A DNA stretch of 55,881 nt from Erysipelotrichaceae bacterium (GTDB lineage Bacteria > Bacillota_I > Bacilli_A > RFN20 > CAG-826). A program made the position numbers and the translations under genes. The notes below the pieces were generated by a model, which did no database searches, had not been told where the DNA came from, and saw only the letters and a program-made list of their open reading frames with translations. This document shows, in pieces, positions 7,719-16,261 of this stretch. The stretch lies in NCBI GenBank assembly GCA_012837435.1, contig DURD01000029.1, positions 1 through 55,881 of the forward strand. Direction: 5' to 3'. The first letter of the stretch is position 1. Every line of letters starts with the position of its first letter.

Positions 7719-8839
7719 TACTTCGTTCCTCCTACTAGGCAATGTTCTGCGTCATGACATAAACCCATCAATGATTTGCTGACATCATATTTAACTGCGA
7801 TGGTCGTCGACATTTTATCTGCACCTAAATCTTCAATATCGATAAATAAGTTTTTATCGTTAAAAATCTTCTTGCCATTTATCGGCAGATAAAAATCAGA
7901 AGTTAAGGCATAGCCTACTTGATAGGTTTCACTAATTTGTAGCGTTCTTTTGTTGACATAAAACTTGTCTTTAAATGCGAAGGAAACTGCTCCTTGTTTA
8001 TTCTCTAAAACTAAAGGAAGATTTATATCATTATGTAAATCATGATTGACATACGGAAATAGATTTTCTTTATCGTTAAAACGCAAATTAATATTTTTGT
8101 ACTCTAAAGGAAATAAACTTTCATAACGAAATTTAACGTTTTTTAAACTGAGTCTATAGTAATAATCGACATCTAAATAATCACCAATCTCACGAAAATC
8201 GATGGTTTCATAAATGCCCTTTAATGAAGTCCCATCGGCATAAAAACCTAAGTTTTGACTGACGTACGGATTTTGTTTTAATGTTTGATAATTAACGTAC
8301 TGATGTTTAGGCGGATAAAATTTCGCTTCGTGACCTTTTAAAATATAATTGCCGCTACTTTTCAATATTTCAAATTTTATTGTTAAACCTTTTTCTGTGA
8401 AAAAACTGCTGATAGGGACATTAAAAGAAACGTTATTTAAACTGTTGTTAGCGTATTCTTTGATGGCTTTAGTTTCAGCGTGCACCACTTCGTTATTACC
8501 ATCTAATAAACGCAACCTTTCTTTTATAGACTGATTGGAAATGTTCAATCGATAGTTGAAAGATACCGAAAAATCCTCATCGCCGACATGGTAAGGACCA
8601 TAGATTCCAGCTGTAGAAATGTAATCTGAATAAGTGTTGTTTGAGGAAGAGGAAGAAATCGAGGAAGATGGTTGCTTAGAAGAACTTGAAGCAGATGATG
8701 AACTAAAAGAAATTGGAGGAAAGGAAAGAGAGCCGCTGGGATTATTGGGATCGACAATAATTATCGGTGAACCAATTTTATTGACTGAATAAACACTAGG
8801 CAGTATAAACGCCAAAATTATTAAAGGTAATTTAGCCAT
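7718..8839 (-). CDS. Exported Ser-rich protein of the Tad-like operon
   Basis: A 373-residue protein with a signal-peptide-like N-terminus (MAKLPLIILAFILPSVYS), then a serine-rich low-complexity linker at residues about 40-68, then a roughly 300-residue beta-rich region. There is no LPXTG, second membrane segment or lipobox. Position and export signal suggest a surface or tip component of the pilus, or a substrate of the system. No family is recognised. AGGAG precedes the ATG, and the gene overlaps its upstream neighbour by 8 nt, so it belongs to the operon. Confidence 0.7.
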   Translation of the reverse strand: MAKLPLIILAFILPSVYSVNKIGSPIIIVDPNNPSGSLSFPPISFSSSSASSSSKQPSSSISSSSSNNTYSDYISTAGIYGPYHVGDEDFSVSFNYRLNISNQSIKERLRLLDGNNEVVHAETKAIKEYANNSLNNVSFNVPISSFFTEKGLTIKFEILKSSGNYILKGHEAKFYPPKHQYVNYQTLKQNPYVSQNLGFYADGTSLKGIYETIDFREIGDYLDVDYYYRLSLKNVKFRYESLFPLEYKNINLRFNDKENLFPYVNHDLHNDINLPLVLENKQGAVSFAFKDKFYVNKRTLQISETYQVGYALTSDFYLPINGKKIFNDKNLFIDIEDLGADKMSTTIAVKYDVSKSLMGLCHDAEHCLVGGTK

Positions 8840-9164
8840 TATAAAACGCTCCTAAAAAGCTTAGCATCGCTTGCTTTTTATACCGATAGAAACTCGCTTT
8901 TGTGTAAATAGGTTTCCACCAATCTTCATAGTTTTGAAAGAAAAACTCGCTATTAATGAGAATTTTTTCTTTGTCGTTGAGAGATTCGAAAGCATTTAAA
9001 ACTTTGAAGAGATAAATGCGATAAGAACCTTCGCCGCAATATTCATTCTCTCCTAGAGATTGTTCACTTTTTAATTGATGGAGTCTCCGCGCTAAAAAGT
9101 AGCGCTGTGCTATCATTTCCGTCATGGCGTTTAAATCTTTGAAACTCTTCTTATCAAATGTCAC
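8832..9164 (-). CDS. ArpU/MG284-like putative regulator heading the Tad-like operon
   Basis: A 110-residue soluble protein starting at GTG with GAGGG 7-8 nt upstream. The C-terminal half (SLNDKEKILINSEFF ... FYRYKKQAMLSFL) resembles sigma-region-4-like helix-turn-helix proteins such as ArpU. It also resembles the mollicute MG284/MPN403 family, which shares an FYR-K-KA-FL pattern with a preceding WW. As the first gene of the Tad-like operon it could control its own operon or be a structural cofactor. The family match is by eye and not strong. Confidence 0.55.
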   Translation of the reverse strand: MTFDKKSFKDLNAMTEMIAQRYFLARRLHQLKSEQSLGENEYCGEGSYRIYLFKVLNAFESLNDKEKILINSEFFFQNYEDWWKPIYTKASFYRYKKQAMLSFLGAFYNG

Positions 9165-9254
9165 TACAAACCCTCTAATAAAGAAGTAGGGATTATTTTT
9201 GTGTTTTGTCCAAAAAACAAGTTAAATGCTAGGCAAAAAACCTGGGTTTACACA

Positions 9255-9284
9255 ATAAGAGCGAATTATGAAGAAAACTCTTAT
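9255..9284. promoter_or_regulatory. Inverted repeat between divergent Tad-like operon and gmk
   Basis: Arms ATAAGAG and CTCTTAT, 16 bp apart, lie in the intergenic segment between the divergent start of the Tad-like operon and gmk. It could be an operator for either side. No T-run follows, so a terminator is unlikely. Confidence 0.3.
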
Positions 9285-9336
9285 AATAAATATCGTTTTT
9301 ATATACAATAGATTAAAATCAAGAATTGGAAGAAGT

Positions 9337-9873
9337 ATGATCGTCTTAAGCGGAGCGAGCGCCTCGGGAAAAACAGAAGCTGCCAAAATGTTAATGGCAA
9401 AATACGGAATTGCTAGAGCCATCACCACCACAACACGCCAAAAAAGAAATAGAGAGGTGGATGGCCGAGATTACTTTTTTGTGAGCAAAGAAAAATTTGA
9501 ACAAATGATTAAAGAAGGGGCTTTTATCGAGCACACCATCTATAACGGAAATTATTATGGTTCCACAAAAAATCAAATCGCCGATAATCGTTCACTGGTC
9601 ATTGATTTAGAAGGTTTAAAAACGTATTCTCAATCGAAAGACAAAAGAATTGTAACGTTTTTTTTATCTAGTTCTGAAGAGTTGTGTTTCAAAAGAATGA
9701 TTGATAGAGGTGATGACGAAGAAGAAGCCAAAAGAAGAATTGACAACGATCGAAAAATCTTTGCCACAAACTGCATTCCAAAAGTTGATTACATTATCGA
9801 TTCAGAACATAAAACTATCGAAGAGGTAGCGGACGAAGTTTACGCTCTTTACATGGAACATATAAAACATTAG
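9337..9873 (+). CDS. gmk: Guanylate kinase
   Basis: The product converts GMP to GDP with ATP. The P-loop SGASASGKT opens the protein, followed by the TTRQKRNREVDGRDYFFV segment that binds GMP (family pattern TTRxxRxxExxGxDYxFV). At 178 residues it is a little shorter than typical Gmk (about 200). The start at 9337 places the P-loop at the expected position, and GGAAGAAG precedes it. The longer frame from 9268 would add a non-homologous hydrophobic tail. The stop overlaps the end of convergent hflX by 4 nt. Confidence 0.85.
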   Translation: MIVLSGASASGKTEAAKMLMAKYGIARAITTTTRQKRNREVDGRDYFFVSKEKFEQMIKEGAFIEHTIYNGNYYGSTKNQIADNRSLVIDLEGLKTYSQSKDKRIVTFFLSSSEELCFKRMIDRGDDEEEAKRRIDNDRKIFATNCIPKVDYIIDSEHKTIEEVADEVYALYMEHIKH

Positions 9874-11135
9874 TTTTTATTTAGATATTTATAGGAAAAA
9901 GAAGGGTTAAGGTAGGCATTATAAAGGATGCCGTTTTCTTTTTCTACATAATTAATAACGTAATTTTCTTTACTAAAAGAGGCGAAATCAACGCTATAAG
10001 GCAACAACAATTGTGTCTTTTCCCAGTTTTTAGTAATATTCGAAATGATAAATTTTAAAGATTCTATGACATCCTCTTCATCAAGAAGAGATACCAGCAT
10101 TTCATTTTCTTTTGGCAAGAAATTCACCGGTCCCCCCATTAAATCATATTTATTATATAGATTGATCATTGGGATTTGATCCGCTTCTAAATCTTTGATA
10201 ATTTCAAGAGTAGTCTCAATTTCTTTTTCCATAAAAGGATCAGATAAATCGATGACTTGCACTAATAAATCTGCTTCTTTAATTTCTTCTAACGTCGAAC
10301 GGAAAGCATCGATTAAATAAATAGGTAGTTCAGAGATAAAACCGACGGTATCCGTTAAAAAGAAAGTGGGATAGCCGTAAACAGAAATCGCTCTTGTTGA
10401 AGTTTCGAGCGTAGCAAAAAGTGAATCTTTCTCTACAACCGTTTTTTCTTCTTTGCTCAGTTTTACCAAGCGATTTAAAAGGGTGGATTTCCCAGCGTTT
10501 GTATAACCTACTATACATACTTTAGGTATCGGATTATTGATTCTTCGACGGCGAGAATTTCTCCTCGATAATTTTATCGAAGATAATTCCTTTTTCTTTT
10601 TGAGAATCGCCTTAGAAATTTGTCTTCTGGAGAGTTCAATTTGCTTTTCACCTTTACCTCTATTTTGACCAGTACCACTGGTAACTTGAGAATAATAAGC
10701 TTTTTCATCGACGAGATGATTTTGTAGATAAGATAAACGAGCGATTTCCACTTGGGCTTTCGCTTCTCTCGTCCGAGCGTTCTGTTCAAAAATATCGAGG
10801 ATAACAAAGGTTCGGTCGATGACTTCCGCCCCCACCACTTCTTCGATGTTTTTCTTTTGTAAACCTGATAACTCGAAATTGCACGCCACAAAATCAATTC
10901 TCTCTAAAGGGTGATTCCGATTGTGCGTTAAACAAAAGAAAGCGATTTCTTTCAGCTTTCCTTTGCCGATATATGTACTTTTTTCGATACTGTCGAGGTC
11001 TTGAGAAAAATAAGCCACGACTTGTAGATTGATTTCCTTTAAGAGCATTGAAAATTCGTTTTGTGAGTGATTTAAAGAAAGAGAATTAGTCTTACCAACG
11101 GAAACGACTAATACCCTTTTAAAAACACCATTCAT
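9870..11135 (-). CDS. hflX: GTPase HflX
   Basis: A 421-residue ribosome-associated GTPase that rescues or splits stalled ribosomes under stress. The N-terminal HflX domain ends in the typical SGTGQNRGKGEKQ / LSRRQI stretch. The G domain has G1 GYTNAGKST, G3 DTVGF and a G4-type NKYD. Length matches the family. It is the last gene of a tight unit with two CNNM/CBS membrane proteins (9 nt gap upstream) and converges on gmk with a 4-nt overlap. Confidence 0.93.
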   Translation of the reverse strand: MNGVFKRVLVVSVGKTNSLSLNHSQNEFSMLLKEINLQVVAYFSQDLDSIEKSTYIGKGKLKEIAFFCLTHNRNHPLERIDFVACNFELSGLQKKNIEEVVGAEVIDRTFVILDIFEQNARTREAKAQVEIARLSYLQNHLVDEKAYYSQVTSGTGQNRGKGEKQIELSRRQISKAILKKKKELSSIKLSRRNSRRRRINNPIPKVCIVGYTNAGKSTLLNRLVKLSKEEKTVVEKDSLFATLETSTRAISVYGYPTFFLTDTVGFISELPIYLIDAFRSTLEEIKEADLLVQVIDLSDPFMEKEIETTLEIIKDLEADQIPMINLYNKYDLMGGPVNFLPKENEMLVSLLDEEDVIESLKFIISNITKNWEKTQLLLPYSVDFASFSKENYVINYVEKENGILYNAYLNPSFSYKYLNKN

Positions 11136-11144
11136 TCATAGGCC

Positions 11145-12419
11145 CTACCCTTCTTTTTCATACGTTAAGTCGGTTACTTTTAATTTATTCACAGTAAATT
11201 CATCAGCTTCTAGAACCTTGAAACGGAAATGAGAAAAATCAAATTCATCTCCTTTTTTAGCAAATCTATCAAGGATATCTTGGCAGAAGCCACCGACTGT
11301 GTTGTAATCCGTCTCTACTTCATTATCATACTCAATTAATTCAAAGAAATCATCGAGATTCATCGTTCCATCGACAATATAAATGCCATTTCCTTGCGTG
11401 ATGTATTCTTCTTCGATTTCATCATCTTCATCAAAAATATCGCCGACAATTTCTTCTAAGATGTCTTCCATGGTGACAATACCTTCTGTCCCTCCGTACT
11501 CATCTTTGACCACGGCAATATGCACTTTGCTCTGTTTAAATTCGTTAAGCAAATCCAAAATTTGGTGATTTCTGGGGACCATTAATGGTTTATAGGTCAA
11601 AGAAGCAATATCAATATTAGTATCGTTAACTAAAAGTTTTTTTGCTAGAGCCTTAACTGGCAAAATACCGATGATATTATCGATAGTATCCTTGTAGACT
11701 GGAATGCGCGAATAGATGAGAAAATCTTCGTCCTTAATTAATTCGTTGATATCATCTTCCACATCAATTGCATAAACATCGACGCGTGGTGTCATGATTT
11801 CAAAAGCTTCAATATCACTCAAATCAATAGCGCCTCTCAGTAATTCCGCGTGTTCCTCTTCTAAAATGCCTTCTTCTTCGATGACGTTGACCATCTCATC
11901 GAGCTCATCCACTCCGATTTTCTCTTCTTCTTCGGCCTTTTTGGCAAATAGTTTAACAATCGCTTTAAATATTCTCGAAATGGGCCAAACCACGATAAAG
12001 AACAGATATTTAATAAAGGTAACAGGATAAGCAAAAGCAATGGCGAGAGAATAGGTAAATCTCTTAGCCAAAGCTTTGGGTAAAAATTCACACATGATAA
12101 TGAGAAATACCGTAAAGCATCCAGAAGCAATAGCCGTTCCTAAACCTGGATTATCAGGATTTAAAGATATGCCGATAAAGGTGACAATCGAGCTAGCGAA
12201 AATATTGACGATGTTATTGCCTAATAAAATCGCTGATATCGGTAATTCGTAATCGTCGACAATTTTAAGCGCGGCTTTAGCGCGTTTTTCTTTTTTGCCA
12301 GTCTCGCGAACCAGTCGAGCTCTATCGACGCTTGAATAAACCATATCGGCGGCGGAGAAAAACATCGAAAGTAGAGAGCATATAGCGACGATCAACCAAT
12401 AATACCACTTCATAATCAT
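11145..12419 (-). CDS. CNNM/CBS-domain transporter (CorC/HlyC family), full length
   Basis: A 424-residue protein in the family order: an N-terminal CNNM (DUF21) domain with three to four membrane segments (about 1-150), paired CBS domains (about 205-325), and a C-terminal CorC_HlyC domain (about 340-420). The family is linked to Mg2+ or Na+/Mg2+ homeostasis; older annotations call it hemolysin. The segment DEYGGTEGIVTMEDILEEIVGDI is the usual end of the second CBS domain. Its start overlaps the stop of the upstream paralog (ATGA), so the two are probably co-translated and may form a heterodimer. Confidence 0.9.
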   Translation of the reverse strand: MIMKWYYWLIVAICSLLSMFFSAADMVYSSVDRARLVRETGKKEKRAKAALKIVDDYELPISAILLGNNIVNIFASSIVTFIGISLNPDNPGLGTAIASGCFTVFLIIMCEFLPKALAKRFTYSLAIAFAYPVTFIKYLFFIVVWPISRIFKAIVKLFAKKAEEEEKIGVDELDEMVNVIEEEGILEEEHAELLRGAIDLSDIEAFEIMTPRVDVYAIDVEDDINELIKDEDFLIYSRIPVYKDTIDNIIGILPVKALAKKLLVNDTNIDIASLTYKPLMVPRNHQILDLLNEFKQSKVHIAVVKDEYGGTEGIVTMEDILEEIVGDIFDEDDEIEEEYITQGNGIYIVDGTMNLDDFFELIEYDNEVETDYNTVGGFCQDILDRFAKKGDEFDFSHFRFKVLEADEFTVNKLKVTDLTYEKEG

Positions 12420-13432
12420 TTCAGACCTTTCTCATGGTTGGGCTCAGAAATATCGCTGACTAATTCTTCTAAAACGTCGTCCATGGTAACCATACCAATA
12501 ATTTTATTTTTTTCATTTCTCACTAGAGCAATATGGGTGTGGTTTTTCTTAAAACCAGTGAATAAATCGTCAATCATAATATCAGAAGAAACAAAATAAG
12601 GTTTTTGAAGTTCTTTTTTAATAGAAACATTGGGATTTTTTAAATAAGCGCTCAAATATGTTTTGATATGCAAAACACCGATGATATTATCAAATTCACC
12701 TTCGTAGACTGGAATTCTAGAGTAATTTGTTTCTACGATAATTTCGTGGAGTTGTTCTTTAGTTAATCCGCGAATATTTAAAGCGAATATTTTATTGCGG
12801 GGCGTTAACACTTCCTTAACATTAGTGTCTGTAAATTCTAGAGCCGATTGAATAATATCCCCCTGTTCTTCTTCGATAACCCCTTCTTCTGACACCTTTT
12901 CGATGACACTTTCGAAATCTTCTTCGTCGAACTTCACTTCTTCTTTGACTTTAAAAGCGGTCTCGATTAGTTTGGTTAATTTGTCAAAAGTATAAGTAAT
13001 GGGAAAAAGAATAAGCATGAAAAAATATATAGGATATACTAATATTTTTGATAATGTATCGGGAATAGTGCGAGCAATGGTTTTAGGTAAAGTATCGCCG
13101 ATAACGTAAAATAATAGGGTAATAAAAATCGACGATATAATGGATATCGTTTCGTTTTCTAACCCCATAGAAATTAACAAATTATAAAATAAGACTGTCG
13201 AAACAGTACTAGCTATGATGGTAACTATATTTATACCGATTAAAACAGTGATTAAGGCTCGGTCATAATTTTTAGCCACGTGAAGCACTAGTTTAGCGGT
13301 TTTACTGCCTTCATCCGCTTCAACCTGCATTTTGAAGCGATTAACGTTAACAAGAGCGGTTTCCCCAGCAGAAAAGAAAAAGTTCGCGAGTAGACAAACA
13401 ATGATGATGATCCACGACAGCGGCACATCCAT
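12416..13432 (-). CDS. CNNM/CBS-domain protein lacking the CorC_HlyC domain
   Basis: A 338-residue paralog of the next gene. It has the CNNM membrane domain and both CBS domains, ending soon after IGMVTMDDVLEELV. The C-terminal CorC_HlyC domain is absent. Tandem long and short CNNM genes occur in Firmicutes, so this is probably a native short form rather than a truncation. GGAAGTGG lies upstream of the ATG. It is the first gene of the CNNM-CNNM-hflX unit. Confidence 0.88.
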   Translation of the reverse strand: MDVPLSWIIIIVCLLANFFFSAGETALVNVNRFKMQVEADEGSKTAKLVLHVAKNYDRALITVLIGINIVTIIASTVSTVLFYNLLISMGLENETISIISSIFITLLFYVIGDTLPKTIARTIPDTLSKILVYPIYFFMLILFPITYTFDKLTKLIETAFKVKEEVKFDEEDFESVIEKVSEEGVIEEEQGDIIQSALEFTDTNVKEVLTPRNKIFALNIRGLTKEQLHEIIVETNYSRIPVYEGEFDNIIGVLHIKTYLSAYLKNPNVSIKKELQKPYFVSSDIMIDDLFTGFKKNHTHIALVRNEKNKIIGMVTMDDVLEELVSDISEPNHEKGLK

Positions 13433-13532
13433 TAACTAACCACTTCCTTTCTTTCTTGGGTTAACGCTAAATAAAATAACACATCGCGTAAGCATTTCCA
13501 ATAAAAATGCGTAGTTTTCGGAAAACTGGTCA

Positions 13533-15137
13533 TTAGAGTTGAGCGAATCTTTCGCTCCCCCGATGATTTAAATAATGAATAATCAATATGGTTAATGCCG
13601 CGAATATCACGATAAAAATAATGAGATAAATGGCTATATTTAAGCCTAAAAAGTATGAGAAAAGAAAGTATAGACCTAAGAAAACAATCGCTAACCCCCA
13701 ACCCCCAAAAATAGAAATCGTCACCGCCGCTCCTTGTTTGATAGGCATCATTTCATTAGTCCAACTTAAATTGGCAAATCTCAAACCTAAAAATAAGGAG
13801 GAATAGCTGCTAAATACCACATAGATCAAAGCGATAACACCAATTAAAATTTTGTTTAAAATTGACGTATTGATAACAACGACAATGGGAATGATTGCGA
13901 CTAGCATAGGGATAGTTGTTAGGATGATTTGTACCATCGCTTTGGCGTGCAAAATTATCTTGGGTTTAATTGGTAGAGATTGATAGATCCAAATGGTTTT
14001 CCCCTCAAGAGAGATTGAAGGAGCAGCAATGTCATTCATCGATGCTAGCGAAAATAAGAAAGCACAAATAATGGCGACAAATAAACCAGGAAATTCTAAG
14101 AGGTGTGGCTCAATTGACGCGACAACATCTTTACCAAAAAAGATAACGACGACTCCTAGTATAATGGTAAAAAGTATACCCATTCCACAATTTAGCATGT
14201 ATAAAGCACTGGAGAAAAATCTCTTGAATTCCTTATTCAAAACGGTGATGAAAACTGGTTTTTGTTTGTTTAATTTCTCTTTATAAACAACTTTTTTACT
14301 CGCTCCCACCGTAGTAGCGATTTTAATGAAATTAAAAGACAAAATCATAAAAACGAGAGCGGTAACCGCAAGAACACCAACTAGATAAATTAATAGAGAC
14401 AACCAATCGCCTTCGCCAATTCTTCCAAACATGTATAAGAAATAGGCTGATCCCTTGATGTTCTGACCATATGTCGCAGCGTTTTCTAGTAAATCTTCCA
14501 CCACCTCGTTAGCTTGAAAATACAAAAAATAGTAGAAAGCAAAACCTAACAAAGAGATGATAACAACGAAGAAACTCTTGTTTTTAAGGTGCAAGCTAAT
14601 CCTCGCTACTACCCAACCTAACGAACAAGATAAAATTAAAACAATTAAAGAAATGATAAAGATTAGGGCGAGGCCTCCGATAAAATTAGCAAAAGTAATT
14701 TTTGCAAAAACCCAATAAATAACAATCGCGGGAAAAATAATTAATCCCGAATACATCAGTCCCAATAAATACACATTCAACAAACGAGAAATAATGATGT
14801 ATTTAACGGGGATGGGCATCGATAGCAATAAGTCATTGTCTTTAGATAGATATAGTCCAGAATAAGTATTGAAAACACTGCCAAAAGCTCCAAAAACGAT
14901 GGCGAACAAAGAAAATACGATGAAATAAAGCCAACCGACATCAGCTTCGATTAAAGGGGGGCACATATAATACGCCATTACTCCAAATGCCCCACCTAAA
15001 AAACCAAACATGAGAAGAGCAAATAGAGTAAAAAGTAAAATTATTTGAATTTTTGGACGGTTACGATTCTTTTTTGCATCGTAAAAAAATGATCTAAAGG
15101 CTTCTGTCACTTGCTTTTTTAAGAGGATTCCTAGCAT
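13533..15137 (-). CDS. ABC-2 type exporter permease
   Basis: A 534-residue integral membrane protein with about twelve hydrophobic segments in two halves, separated by a cytoplasmic stretch around residues 275-300. It partners with the ATPase gene immediately upstream. GGAGG precedes the ATG, which is 1 nt after the ATPase stop. The YSGLYLSKDNDLLLSMPIP region is common in ABC-2 permeases of Firmicutes with unknown cargo. The substrate cannot be inferred here. Confidence 0.85.
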   Translation of the reverse strand: MLGILLKKQVTEAFRSFFYDAKKNRNRPKIQIILLFTLFALLMFGFLGGAFGVMAYYMCPPLIEADVGWLYFIVFSLFAIVFGAFGSVFNTYSGLYLSKDNDLLLSMPIPVKYIIISRLLNVYLLGLMYSGLIIFPAIVIYWVFAKITFANFIGGLALIFIISLIVLILSCSLGWVVARISLHLKNKSFFVVIISLLGFAFYYFLYFQANEVVEDLLENAATYGQNIKGSAYFLYMFGRIGEGDWLSLLIYLVGVLAVTALVFMILSFNFIKIATTVGASKKVVYKEKLNKQKPVFITVLNKEFKRFFSSALYMLNCGMGILFTIILGVVVIFFGKDVVASIEPHLLEFPGLFVAIICAFLFSLASMNDIAAPSISLEGKTIWIYQSLPIKPKIILHAKAMVQIILTTIPMLVAIIPIVVVINTSILNKILIGVIALIYVVFSSYSSLFLGLRFANLSWTNEMMPIKQGAAVTISIFGGWGLAIVFLGLYFLFSYFLGLNIAIYLIIFIVIFAALTILIIHYLNHRGSERFAQL

Positions 15138-15138
15138 G

Positions 15139-15843
15139 TTAATCCTCCAATTCCAAGAAAACGGATTCTAAACTTTCATCGCCTTTAACTTCTTCCATGG
15201 TCCCAGCTTTAACGAGCTTACCATTCTTGATAATGGCTATTTTGTCACATAGCTTTTCTGCCACCTCTAAAACGTGAGTGGAAAAGAAGATGGCTCCCCC
15301 ATTATCACAATGTTCTCTCATGAGTTTTTTCATGGTGTGGGAAACCTTCGGATCCAAACCGACAAAAGGTTCGTCCATGATAATCAGTTTTGGTTTATGA
15401 ATCAGCGCAGAGATAATCGCTAATTTTTGTTTCATACCATGAGAATAAGTAGCGACTGGTTGCGCTAAATCTTTTGTCAATTCGAATAGATCGCCGTATT
15501 TCTTAATGAGTTCTTTTCTTTCAAGAGCAGGGATTTTAAAAATATCCGCGATGAAATTGAGGTATTTGATACCTGTCATAAAATCATATAAGTCGGGATT
15601 ATCTGGAATATAAGCGAGTTTTCTTTTGCACTCTAAAGGATTATTCACTATCGAGTGACCATCGATTAAAATGGATCCTTCTTCAAATCTTAAAATACCC
15701 GCGATGCATTTAAGAGTGGTAGTTTTGCCCGCGCCATTATGGCCGATAAAACCATAGATTTCACCAGGTAAAATATGAAGACTTAAATCATCAACGGCTT
15801 TTTTGTCTCCGTATTTTTTTGTTAAATGCTCTATTACTAACAT
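15139..15843 (-). CDS. ABC transporter ATPase (ABC-2 exporter type)
   Basis: A 234-residue nucleotide-binding protein. Walker A is GHNGAGKTT, the signature-like segment is YSHGMKQKL, Walker B is LIIMDEPFVGLD, and the switch His is in STHVL. It powers the membrane protein encoded just downstream. The start at 15843 is chosen because GAGGAGAACAGTTT precedes this ATG. The frame can be extended 13 codons but without homologous sequence. The degenerate signature (SHGMKQK instead of LSGGQ) is normal for the Ccm/ABC-2 branch. Confidence 0.9.
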   Translation of the reverse strand: MLVIEHLTKKYGDKKAVDDLSLHILPGEIYGFIGHNGAGKTTTLKCIAGILRFEEGSILIDGHSIVNNPLECKRKLAYIPDNPDLYDFMTGIKYLNFIADIFKIPALERKELIKKYGDLFELTKDLAQPVATYSHGMKQKLAIISALIHKPKLIIMDEPFVGLDPKVSHTMKKLMREHCDNGGAIFFSTHVLEVAEKLCDKIAIIKNGKLVKAGTMEEVKGDESLESVFLELED

Positions 15844-16105
15844 AAACTGTTCTCCTCGTTTATTCTTGTCCCCTATTGGCAATGAAGCTTCACACCTTTG
15901 TACGCAATGGTATTTCTTTTATAGAAAAATCCTTCCACGTTATTTGTAATGCATTCTCTAGCGGTGTTTTTAATAAAAACAACCTGTTACTGCACGTTTA
16001 TATCTAAACAAAACAGATTTTTATTTGCAATATTTAATGGTTCCCTATACAAGATATTTACAATTGATAATTAATCCTAAAGAAAGACAAATTGTTATTC
16101 CGTTG

Positions 16106-16192
16106 TGAATTATTTATTTTATTAAGGATTTTATAGTAAAAGAAACCTTCAAAATGGTTCCTCATAACGTTTATTATGGGCAACATATATAA
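16106..16192. repeat. Direct repeat copy A flanking the ECF cassette
   Basis: This segment shares a near-identical core with 19513-19632: ATTATTTATTTTATTA, then a similar run, then CTTCAAAATGGTTCCTCAT. It is followed by a weaker match (AACGTTTATTATGGGCAACAT against AATGTTCATTACAGATAACAT). Copy B contains about 35 extra nt with a hairpin. The two copies bracket the three-gene ECF cassette in direct orientation. Confidence 0.6.
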
Positions 16193-16207
16193 ATTTAACC
16201 AAATAAA

Positions 16208-16234
16208 TCCCCACCGATTGCTTCAGGTGAGGAT
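16208..16234 (-). terminator. Terminator of the ECF sigma cassette
   Basis: On the minus strand, TCCTCACC pairs with GGTGGGGA around a 10-nt loop and is followed by TTTATTT. It lies about 28 nt after the stop of the last cassette gene. Confidence 0.7.
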
Positions 16235-16261
16235 TTTAAATAGTGATATTCCTTATCGATA

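Larger units (their letters stand above)
15844..16261. other. AT-rich intergenic region with repeat A
   Basis: No open reading frame or RNA gene is apparent. The part nearer the ABC transporter presumably holds its promoter. From about 16106 to 16192 it carries a copy of the repeat also found at 19513-19632. From 16208 to 16234 it has the terminator of the ECF sigma cassette. Confidence 0.5.

Noticed and set aside
11145-13432. Hemolysin toxin genes
   Set aside because: The CNNM/CBS proteins carry the old name hemolysin, but the domains indicate ion transport, not a secreted toxin.
13432-13701. 89-residue ORF overlapping the ABC permease end
   Set aside because: It is out of frame with a clearly conserved permease over most of its length and lacks a ribosome site.
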